Position numbers and translations under genes: made by a program
Notes under the pieces: generated by a model
Database searches by the model: none
Seen by the model: only the letters and a program-made list of their open reading frames with translations
Told to the model about the DNA's origin: nothing
Shown here: piece after piece, positions 49,955 through 57,433 of the stretch
Layout of the letters: each line of letters begins with the position of its first letter
Numbering within the stretch: the stretch's first letter is position 1
NCBI GenBank assembly: GCA_018268355.1
Contig: JAFDWR010000001.1
Coordinates: 769,858 to 833,857 of the forward strand
Source: Armatimonadota bacterium
GTDB lineage: Bacteria; Armatimonadota; Fimbriimonadia; Fimbriimonadales; Fimbriimonadaceae
Reading direction: 5' to 3'
DNA: 64,000 nucleotides

Positions 49955-51844
49955 TTATAGCTTGCGGACGCGAATTTGGCCGCTGGAATCGCGCTCAATC
50001 ACCGCATCCACGCCCAGCTTCTCGAACTCGGCATCGGGGAGCGACTTCGGGAACATGAGCATGTTGCCGTTCGCGGGGGTCGCGCTGTCGCCGCCCACCG
50101 CCTCGTCGAGCCGCTCCTTTACCGACTTCGTGATGATCGAATCGTAACCGCCTGCCTCGCGGATGCCGAACAGCGCGCACAGGTTCGGCGGCATCACCGC
50201 GTTGGCGCGGGTCCATGTGTCCCAGGCAGGGTTGATCACCGCGACGCGGCCCACCTGCGGCATCTCGAACCCGAGCTTATCGAAGGTCGGCCCCGTGCGA
50301 ACGCCGGGGCCCGCGATCAGCGCATAGCCGACCACCCCCGCGAGAAGCACCGGCGTCGGCTTTCGGTCGCGGTAGATCCAGTAGCCGACCAAGCCCACGC
50401 CAACCAGCGCGAGGAGCGCGGAAATGCCGAGGAATCCCGCCGAATCTGCCTTCATCAGCGCACTGAAGTCGGCCGCCGTCAGCCCGCGCAGAGGGCGCAT
50501 CCCGTCGAGGCCGAATTTGACGATGTAAATGCTGCCGATCACCAACGCGCCGAGCGCAACGAGTGGCCCGAACCGCCGCTTTTGCTTGTTTCCTTCGTCG
50601 GCGTGGCTGGCGACCACTCCTGCGATCACGGAACCGGCGAGGATGAAGAGGAAGATGATTCGCGCCGGTGAGCCCGTCGCCGACCAACCCGGCACGAGGA
50701 AGTACGGCAACCTCAGGAGCGGGGTGCTGAGGCTAAACAGGAACCCGACCGTCCCCACGATGAGGAGCGGCAACAGCGGTTTCCAATAGGCCGCCTTTCG
50801 GCGCGCACAGAAGACGAGGCCGAGGATGAGCGGCCCGAGGCCGAGGGCCGACTCCGCGTAGTTCGCGCCGTTCTTCACGAGGGCAGGCCAGTAGCTCGAG
50901 ATCGGGAACGGGGTTTCGATGCCTTCGATGCTTTTCGCCGCGTTGCCGACGAGGTCGGGGACGGCGAGGCCAACCAATTCCCAGCCCCGGAGTCCCGCGC
51001 TCTCGTAACCCTGGTAACCCGCTTCCGAGGCAGCACCCGATCGATGGCTGTGGGAGCCGTGGTTGAGAACTGGGAAGAGCTGAGCACTCGCCAAGAGCAG
51101 GCCGAGCAAGATGCCGACAAGCACCGACGTGGGTCGCCAAACCTTCGTCGTGAACGCCTTGGCCAGGGTGTAAACGACGATCGCGAGGAGCGAATAGGCG
51201 AGGACTTGGAGATGTCCCGCGGTGGTGGCGAGGCCAACCATGAGGCTGGTCATGACGACCGGGAGCCAGCGGTCTGTCCGCGACCACGCCCGCTCGATCC
51301 ACACCAGCGCCCAGGGCAGCCAGCAGATCGTGCTCACCACGCTGGCAAGCGGCGTCCACGAGAGGCAAAACGGACTCAGAGCGAAGGCGCACCCGGCAAG
51401 CGTTGCACCGAGCTCCGAAGCGCCGAGCTCCTTGGCGAGGGCGCGGCATCCGGTCGCGGCCACCGCCAGGTGGAACCACGCCAAGATCGTGATCGCGATC
51501 ACATAAGGCACGTGCAGGATGCCGAGGATGATGTGCGGCGGATAGAGCGCGCCCGATTGGGAGTTCGCGAGGAGGGGCACACCGCCCAGCGTGTAGGGGT
51601 TCCACCACGGAATCTCGAAGCGGCCCCAGGATTCCAGGACGAGCTTTCGCCATGGGGCAAATTGAAGGATCGCATCAGCCTGAAGCACGTCCCATTGCCC
51701 GCGCGGGGCGGGAGTGGACAGCCCCACCATCGGGGCGATCTGGTCCCAAGGACCGATGCCTTCGCCGCCAAAAATCGCTCGCCACAAAGGCAAGATCGGC
51801 AGAAGGATGAGTCCAAGAAGGGAGAGGCTGATCCGCTTCATCAA
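49955..51844 (-). CDS. YfhO-like polytopic membrane protein
   Basis: 629 aa from TTG 51844, or 628 from the ATG one codon later. About twelve membrane segments; the N-terminal extracellular loop (APRGQWDVLQADAILQFAPW, then PWWNPYTLGGVPLLANSQSG) is the YfhO/DUF-type glycosyltransferase-like pattern. It has homologues that modify lipid-linked or cell-wall glycans. A TATTCT box lies 7 nt upstream of the TTG (51857-51852), supporting a leaderless TTG start. Divergent from the ABC-2 permease. Confidence 0.85.
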   Translation of the reverse strand: MMKRISLSLLGLILLPILPLWRAIFGGEGIGPWDQIAPMVGLSTPAPRGQWDVLQADAILQFAPWRKLVLESWGRFEIPWWNPYTLGGVPLLANSQSGALYPPHIILGILHVPYVIAITILAWFHLAVAATGCRALAKELGASELGATLAGCAFALSPFCLSWTPLASVVSTICWLPWALVWIERAWSRTDRWLPVVMTSLMVGLATTAGHLQVLAYSLLAIVVYTLAKAFTTKVWRPTSVLVGILLGLLLASAQLFPVLNHGSHSHRSGAASEAGYQGYESAGLRGWELVGLAVPDLVGNAAKSIEGIETPFPISSYWPALVKNGANYAESALGLGPLILGLVFCARRKAAYWKPLLPLLIVGTVGFLFSLSTPLLRLPYFLVPGWSATGSPARIIFLFILAGSVIAGVVASHADEGNKQKRRFGPLVALGALVIGSIYIVKFGLDGMRPLRGLTAADFSALMKADSAGFLGISALLALVGVGLVGYWIYRDRKPTPVLLAGVVGYALIAGPGVRTGPTFDKLGFEMPQVGRVAVINPAWDTWTRANAVMPPNLCALFGIREAGGYDSIITKSVKERLDEAVGGDSATPANGNMLMFPKSLPDAEFEKLGVDAVIERDSSGQIRVRKL

Positions 51845-51875
51845 CCGGAAAAGAATAGCCGGTAAAGTGAATTTG

Positions 51876-52661
51876 ATGGACCGCTATCTACGGGTTTACC
51901 GTACTTTCTTGAGAAGTTCGCTTTCCCGTGAGCTTGAATTTCGGGCCAACTTCTTCGCGAAGGTGCTCCAGAACCTCGCGTGGATGACGTTTTTCCTCCT
52001 CATCCTGTTCATCATCTTCTCCCGCACAAAGAGCGTTGCGGGATGGAACCGGGCGGACTCCATCGTCCTCGCCGGCACCGTCTTTCTCCAGTCGTCGCTC
52101 TCCTCGATGTTCTTTTCGAGCCTGCTGGAGATCCCAGAACACGTTCGAAAAGGGACGCTTGATTTCGTGGTCACCAAGCCGATTGACTCACAGTTTTGGA
52201 TCAGTGCGCGAAGGTTTGAATTTGGACAAATCGGGACTTTCTTCGCGGGGATCGTGCTCGTGATCATCGGCCTGCATCAGGGCAACGTCACCCCCTCGCT
52301 CCTGCAAGTCGGGGCGTTTGCGAGCCTTACGCTGGTGTCGGTCGCGCTCTTCTACTCGCTCAATCTGTCTCTCATGACGCTCGGCATCTGGTGGGTGCGC
52401 GTCGACAACCTTTGGGTGCTCGGCGAGACGATTCGCGAGGTCGTTCGATACCCGATTGACATCTTCCCTTCAGGGGCGGCGAGGTTCCTTACTGTCTATG
52501 TTCCGTTTGCTTTTCTTGGAACGATCCCCGCCAAGATGATCGTCCGCGGCGTCGAACCTGGGCTGTACTTCATGGGCCTCGGCTGGGCGGTGGTCGCGGT
52601 TTTTGCCGCGCGGACGTTCTGGAACTTCGCGCTGAAGCACTATTCCAGCGCGTCGAGTTAG
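51876..52661 (+). CDS. ABC-2-type transporter permease
   Basis: 261 aa from ATG 51876, chosen because a TAAAGT box lies 7 nt upstream and the 54-residue open extension is charged. Six membrane helices; LLEIPEHVRKGTLDFVVTKPIDSQFW and DIFPSGAARFLTVYVPFAFL are typical of the DUF990/COG3694 permease family. Its ATPase and second permease are not in the window. The stop overlaps the convergent ostA-like stop by 4 bp. Confidence 0.88.
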   Translation: MDRYLRVYRTFLRSSLSRELEFRANFFAKVLQNLAWMTFFLLILFIIFSRTKSVAGWNRADSIVLAGTVFLQSSLSSMFFSSLLEIPEHVRKGTLDFVVTKPIDSQFWISARRFEFGQIGTFFAGIVLVIIGLHQGNVTPSLLQVGAFASLTLVSVALFYSLNLSLMTLGIWWVRVDNLWVLGETIREVVRYPIDIFPSGAARFLTVYVPFAFLGTIPAKMIVRGVEPGLYFMGLGWAVVAVFAARTFWNFALKHYSSASS

Positions 52662-54943
52662 CCCCTGCCGGTTCCGGTGCCGATGCCCTGGCCGCGCTGG
52701 CCGATACCGAACGCCGAGTCGAACGGGAACGCCTTGAGCCGGATCATCACTTGGAGCTGTCGACCATTGCGGAAGCCAACCGGGTTGTTGATGTAGGTCG
52801 CCACAAGCTCCGCGCAGTGCAGGTCGTAGGTGAACTGGAAGTGGGTCGCCTCGAACTTCCGCAAGTAGCCGTTATAGCTAAGAATCGAGCTTAGAACTGC
52901 CTTCTTTCCGAGGCGAAGGCCATCGACAAAGAGGTTCAGCGCGGCCCATTGCCGGCGAATGCCGTCATACCGCGCGCCTGCACTGACGAAGGTCTGACCG
53001 GGCCGCCAGGCAAGGTCAAAGCGGATGTTGCTCCAGGCGTTCGCGGTGGGGTCGTAGTTGGCAAGGGTACGGAATGCAAATCGCTGGCTGGGGTTGTATT
53101 CCAGCCGCACGCCCGCCGGTTGCCATGCCGTTTTCTGACCTTGTTCCAGCAAGCGGATGTCGTAGGTCGCTTGTCCACCCGCCGAAAAGCCCCGCCCGAG
53201 GTCGGCGTTCACTTCTCCGCTGACGATGTTGACCGAACCCACACGGTCGATCTGGAGCGGCGTGTAGCCATACGGCTTGAGGTAGTTCCATCGAAGAATT
53301 GCCGACGAACTCTGTCCAAATCGGTAGCTCAGCGCGGGGTTGAAGTTGAGGACGTATTGCGCGGTGTCGTCGCTATAGATGCCCTGGACAAAGCGACCAT
53401 TCCAGTTGAACTGTAGCGGCTTCGTCGAGGTGTCCGCGTGGTTCATCTGGATGTCGAAGTTATAGCGGTTGATCGTCCCGCGGCCAATCGGATCGCGGAA
53501 TTGCCCACCCGAGAGCTCGGTCCGGAAGTCGAACAGCCCCTTCAACCGGTCGTTGAACAGCCGCTTCCCGTCCGAGGTGATCGACACCAGCGGGGTGATG
53601 TCGCTCGCGCCGAAAAAGTTGGCGTTTTCGCCAATCGGGATCGACCGTTGATACTGGAACTGCAGGTTCGCCCGGCTGAGGTCTTGGTCGAGCCGGAACC
53701 GAACGTCGAACTGTTGCCGCTTGACCGGCGATCCCGACTGGAACTGGCTGTCGACGGAACCGTAGTTAAGGGTCAAATCGGACCGCAGCTTCGGGTTCCA
53801 CTGCCGCTGGTCAATCGCGGTGATCGACGTGTTGACGTTCTGAAACGTGTTTTGGCGGTTCTGGGTTCGAAAAAGCGTGATCCCCGAGGTGGCGCGGTCC
53901 TGGCGCAAGTTGTAGCTCAACCGACTCGTGAGGAGCGTGTTGTTCGGCGCATTGACGAAGTTCGTCTTCTGGTAGCTGTTCGAGACCGTAAGCGTCGCGC
54001 GCTCACCGATCTTCTGGGTGTGGTCCTGGTTGAGGTCAACCAGCGGCCGCGGGCCGATCAGCGAATAGGCACGGAGGAAGCCCTGGGATACCGCTGACCG
54101 ATACGCCTGGTCGAGACCAAGGCCAAGCCCAAGCCGCGTGAAGTACTCCACTCGGCCATCGAGGACCTGCCCCACTGACTCGCGGATGCCGAGCCGCGCC
54201 TTGACAAAGTAGCCGACCTCGTCGGTGCGACCCACCTCGGGCAGGTACCGAACGTTCGGGTTGTTGAGCGGGATCGATACGTAGGGCAGCTTAAAGAGCG
54301 TGCGGTTGAACAGCTTGAATCGCGTGTCGCGGAGCACCACGCGCTGGCCGGTCCGGAAGTCCACGCGGTCCGCCTCAATCTCGAAGTGCGGGTGTTCGTG
54401 GTTGCAGGTGGTGAAGGCGGTCTGCTCACCAAACACCCGCTGCGCGCTGCCATAGGTCCGCCCGCCGCGAAGGTAAACGTCGCCCTGAAATCCCTTCCCC
54501 ACCGTCTCGCCTCGGACGTCGGCGTTGCTGTCCTCGGCGACAAAGGTGCGCTTGTCAAAGTCGATGTTAATCAGGTCGCCGGAGACGTTCGCTTCCGCGC
54601 CAAAGAGTCGCACGTTGCCCCGCGCGATGAAGATGTTGGTCCTCAGGTCGCCATAAATCTCGTCGGCAAAGACCTGATAGCCCTTGTAGCGAATCTGGAC
54701 GTTTCCCTTCGCTTCGAGGATCTTGTTCTTGACGCCGCCAAAATCGAGTCGGTCGAGGTAGAGCGTAGGATCGTCGGCCTTCTGCTTGTCCGGCGCGGGC
54801 AGATCACCGGTACGGGTCTTCAGCGGGTCCCGGGCAGGTTGGGTCGGCAAGACCTTGGTCGGCTCGGGGGGTGGCGGCTGCGGGTCTTGGCACCAGCCCG
54901 CGACGGAAAGGGTAGCGAGCGCGGCAACGAGGACGGCCTTCAT
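52658..54943 (-). CDS. LptD/OstA-like outer-membrane protein
   Basis: 761 aa from ATG 54943, which overlaps the upstream stop (ATGA) and opens a signal peptide (AVLVAALATLSVAGWCQ). The N-terminal OstA/LptA-like domain (LDFGGVKNKILEAKGNVQIRYKGYQVFADEI) and the ensuing CNHEHPHFEIEADRVDF with the FNRTLFKLPYVSIPLN strand resemble LptD-type organic-solvent-tolerance proteins. The remaining ~500 residues look like a large beta-barrel. It is in an operon with an LptF/G-like permease, so LPS-like lipid export is inferred. Confidence 0.83.
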   Translation of the reverse strand: MKAVLVAALATLSVAGWCQDPQPPPPEPTKVLPTQPARDPLKTRTGDLPAPDKQKADDPTLYLDRLDFGGVKNKILEAKGNVQIRYKGYQVFADEIYGDLRTNIFIARGNVRLFGAEANVSGDLINIDFDKRTFVAEDSNADVRGETVGKGFQGDVYLRGGRTYGSAQRVFGEQTAFTTCNHEHPHFEIEADRVDFRTGQRVVLRDTRFKLFNRTLFKLPYVSIPLNNPNVRYLPEVGRTDEVGYFVKARLGIRESVGQVLDGRVEYFTRLGLGLGLDQAYRSAVSQGFLRAYSLIGPRPLVDLNQDHTQKIGERATLTVSNSYQKTNFVNAPNNTLLTSRLSYNLRQDRATSGITLFRTQNRQNTFQNVNTSITAIDQRQWNPKLRSDLTLNYGSVDSQFQSGSPVKRQQFDVRFRLDQDLSRANLQFQYQRSIPIGENANFFGASDITPLVSITSDGKRLFNDRLKGLFDFRTELSGGQFRDPIGRGTINRYNFDIQMNHADTSTKPLQFNWNGRFVQGIYSDDTAQYVLNFNPALSYRFGQSSSAILRWNYLKPYGYTPLQIDRVGSVNIVSGEVNADLGRGFSAGGQATYDIRLLEQGQKTAWQPAGVRLEYNPSQRFAFRTLANYDPTANAWSNIRFDLAWRPGQTFVSAGARYDGIRRQWAALNLFVDGLRLGKKAVLSSILSYNGYLRKFEATHFQFTYDLHCAELVATYINNPVGFRNGRQLQVMIRLKAFPFDSAFGIGQRGQGIGTGTGRG

Positions 54944-56013
54944 TCGAGCCGCCTCGCCATGAGCAGTCCGCCGAGTAGGAAGATCAGCACCGGTGCCCAC
55001 GCCGCAATCCACGGCGGAGCGACGCCTTGCTTTCCAAGCACCTGCCCGCTGATCACGTGCAGGTTGTAATAGAGCATGACGACGACCATGCTGAGGAGCA
55101 CGCCGACGAAGGCGCCCGACTTGGCGAACTGGACCGCAAAGATGGGCCCGATGATCGCGAAGACGATGCAGGCGGCGGGGACGCTAAATCGCTGCTGGAG
55201 CTGGACCTCGAGGTCGGTCGTCGAGATGCCGCTCTTCTTACCGTCCTGGATCGCCTGTTGAAGTTGCGCCAGGGATCGCTCTTCCGGCGCCTGGTTGCCG
55301 AGAAGATCAGGCACGGTGATCTTTTGGTTGATCGTCATCACGCCGATGGGCCGGAACGAGGTGACATTCTCGCCTTGGAATACCCACCCGATCGCCTCTT
55401 GCATCGTCCAAACGCCGCGCTGGTACTTGCCCGATTTCGCGCTGATGATCTCGTATTGAAGGGTGCTGAGCCGCTTCATCAGGAACACATCGCGCACGCT
55501 GACCGCGTCGTCTGGCTCCTGGACAATGCTGCCGATATAGGCGACGTACTGGCCGAGCTTGATCGAAACGTTCTCTTTGAAGCTCGGAATTGCACCCGAA
55601 ATGAGGAGCTTTGCGGCGAGATCGTTGTACTTTCGCTCTGCGCGCGGCATGATCTTCTCGGTGACAAAGAAGTTCGCCGCCGCCACCGCGAGGCCCAGGA
55701 TGATCGCAGGCCGGATCACCCGAAACACCGAAATCCCTGCGCCACGCATCGCCACGATTTCTGATTCGCGCTGCAGCCGCGAGAAGCCGAGCGACGAACC
55801 GAGCGAGACCGCCACCGGTAGCGAAAGCTGGAGCCAGGAGGGCGTCTTGTAGATGATCGACTGGGCTACCGCCGCAATTGGAAGGTTGGCGGCGGTGAGA
55901 GTCTTGTAGATGAAGATCAGCTGGTTCGCCGCGAACATGAAGACGACGGAAATCAGCCCGATCAAAAACGGCACAAAAAGCTCTCGCAAAACGTACCGAT
56001 CGAGACGGGTCAT
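54940..56013 (-). CDS. LptF/LptG-family permease
   Basis: 357 aa. TM segments at both ends (LIGLISVVFMFAANQLIFIY; CIVFAIIGPIFAVQFAKSGAFVG) and a periplasmic jelly-roll in the middle, with LDRYVLRELFVPFL at the start and RLQRESEIVAMRGAGISVFRV matching the coupling helix of the LptF/LptG family. It is expected to extract a lipid from the inner membrane and pass it to an LptA-like bridge; here the ostA-like gene follows immediately. A partner permease and the LptB ATPase are not in the window. Confidence 0.92.
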   Translation of the reverse strand: MTRLDRYVLRELFVPFLIGLISVVFMFAANQLIFIYKTLTAANLPIAAVAQSIIYKTPSWLQLSLPVAVSLGSSLGFSRLQRESEIVAMRGAGISVFRVIRPAIILGLAVAAANFFVTEKIMPRAERKYNDLAAKLLISGAIPSFKENVSIKLGQYVAYIGSIVQEPDDAVSVRDVFLMKRLSTLQYEIISAKSGKYQRGVWTMQEAIGWVFQGENVTSFRPIGVMTINQKITVPDLLGNQAPEERSLAQLQQAIQDGKKSGISTTDLEVQLQQRFSVPAACIVFAIIGPIFAVQFAKSGAFVGVLLSMVVVMLYYNLHVISGQVLGKQGVAPPWIAAWAPVLIFLLGGLLMARRLE

Positions 56014-56804
56014 CGCCGCTCACCTGCGGCAAGGGCATAGACCAAGATCCCTGCCACCATGAGGAGGACGCCTCCCGCGCACAAAAAGGCAATCCCGCCC
56101 TCCAATTTCATGAAGATGAGCGGTAGCCCAATCAGCGCAAGCATACACGCTGCCCAAGCCCCCAACCACTGCCGCGCCAACTTCTTCCCCACCCATCGGC
56201 CCGCCAGGTGATCCATGAGGTGCTTGCAACCACACCGCTCGCAGCGCAAGCTTTGCAGCGCGTTCTGGTGCCCGCATTCCAAGCAAGCGAGCGTTGTCGC
56301 AATCGGCAGCTGCGACCGCTTCCACATTGCAATCGAGCGGCGCTCTTCGTAGACGACGTTCCCCGGCATCCCCTCGACCGAGATCTCGGCGAGCGCAATC
56401 GCCGACCCGACGAGGCCACGCTTGTACATGCTCTTCGCCAGCCGGAACATCGCCACCCGGTTGTTGGGGTTCATGAGGATCAGCTCGTACTGGTCCTCAG
56501 CCGCCTCAATCTCCACCTGATCAAGGGCGCGCTGGTTCAAGGCCCGACTCACGGCGGGATACATCATCATCGTGAGCAAGGTGCCGACGAAGAGGACGGG
56601 CGTGAGCCGGGGATCCGGCGGCTTGAGGGCCAGAAAACCGATGACTAGCGCGATAACGATCCCGATGAGGCCGACGAGCGCGTCGATCTCCGCCATCACC
56701 ATCTTTTGAACCAGGTAGAGCACCCAGAAGCCGAGCGGAAGCCAAATTGCGCAGCCCAAGACAATCGTCGAGGGGTGATCAAAAAGGACGTCGCGCAGGC
56801 TCAA
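56010..56804 (-). CDS. Membrane protein with a zinc-ribbon motif
   Basis: 264 aa, TTG start at 56804. Two N-terminal membrane helices (IWLPLGFWVLYLVQKMV; LVGLIGIVIALVIGFLAL), a short helix-repeat segment (ILMNPNNRVAMFRLAKSMY, TPR-like) and a zinc-ribbon-type cluster CLECGHQNALQSLRCERCGC at about 171-190, then two C-terminal membrane helices. No named family. Its position in the lptF/ostA operon suggests an envelope role. ATGA overlap with the permease. Confidence 0.7.
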   Translation of the reverse strand: MSLRDVLFDHPSTIVLGCAIWLPLGFWVLYLVQKMVMAEIDALVGLIGIVIALVIGFLALKPPDPRLTPVLFVGTLLTMMMYPAVSRALNQRALDQVEIEAAEDQYELILMNPNNRVAMFRLAKSMYKRGLVGSAIALAEISVEGMPGNVVYEERRSIAMWKRSQLPIATTLACLECGHQNALQSLRCERCGCKHLMDHLAGRWVGKKLARQWLGAWAACMLALIGLPLIFMKLEGGIAFLCAGGVLLMVAGILVYALAAGERR

Positions 56805-56815
56805 TCTAGACCGTC

Positions 56816-57433
56816 CTAATTGGCTTCAGACTCGGGTTGCTTCCGGACGGAAAACTTGCGCTCCGTCCCTTGGATCAACCGGCTGATGTTGCCCCGATGC
56901 TTCAAGACGATGAAGAGGAAGAGGAGAGCATAAAACGCGACGAGCCGACGGTCTTCGCCGGGCAGAACCCACCCCGCGATCAAGGCACTGAGAACGCCAA
57001 GAATGCTCGAGAGGCTGACGTACCGCGTAATCGCCAGGATAACCAGGAAGAACGAGAATCCGAGGCCGGCGACGAGCGGCGCGGAGCCGAGAACCGCGCC
57101 CAACGTGGTCGAAACGCCCTTTCCGCCCTTGAATCCGAGGAACGGGCTGAGGCTGTGGCCCGCGACGGCAGTGAGGCCAACGAGGAACCAGACCAGCTGG
57201 TCTTGGACCAAGAATCGAACCGCGATGACCGGCGCAAGCCCCTTCAGGACGTCGAGGAGGAAAACGAGGAGCCCCGGCTTCCACCCGCACGATCGCCAGA
57301 CGTTCGTCGCGCCAGGGTTGCCGCTTCCCTCTTTGGTGATGTCGATCCCATAGCGCTTGGCAACCCAAACGCCAAAGGGCAGCGAACCGACGACAAACGC
57401 GGCAACAAAGCATCCAACTAAGGGCCAATTCAT
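56816..57433 (-). CDS. plsY: Glycerol-3-phosphate acyltransferase PlsY
   Basis: 205 aa, integral membrane; first acyl transfer from acyl-phosphate to glycerol-3-phosphate in phospholipid synthesis. Three conserved signatures: SLPFGVWVAKRYGIDITKEG-type loop, GSGNPGATNVWRSCG, and HSLSPFLGFKGGKGVSTTLG. It overlaps the glnE stop by ATGA. No PlsX in the window. Confidence 0.96.
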   Translation of the reverse strand: MNWPLVGCFVAAFVVGSLPFGVWVAKRYGIDITKEGSGNPGATNVWRSCGWKPGLLVFLLDVLKGLAPVIAVRFLVQDQLVWFLVGLTAVAGHSLSPFLGFKGGKGVSTTLGAVLGSAPLVAGLGFSFFLVILAITRYVSLSSILGVLSALIAGWVLPGEDRRLVAFYALLFLFIVLKHRGNISRLIQGTERKFSVRKQPESEAN

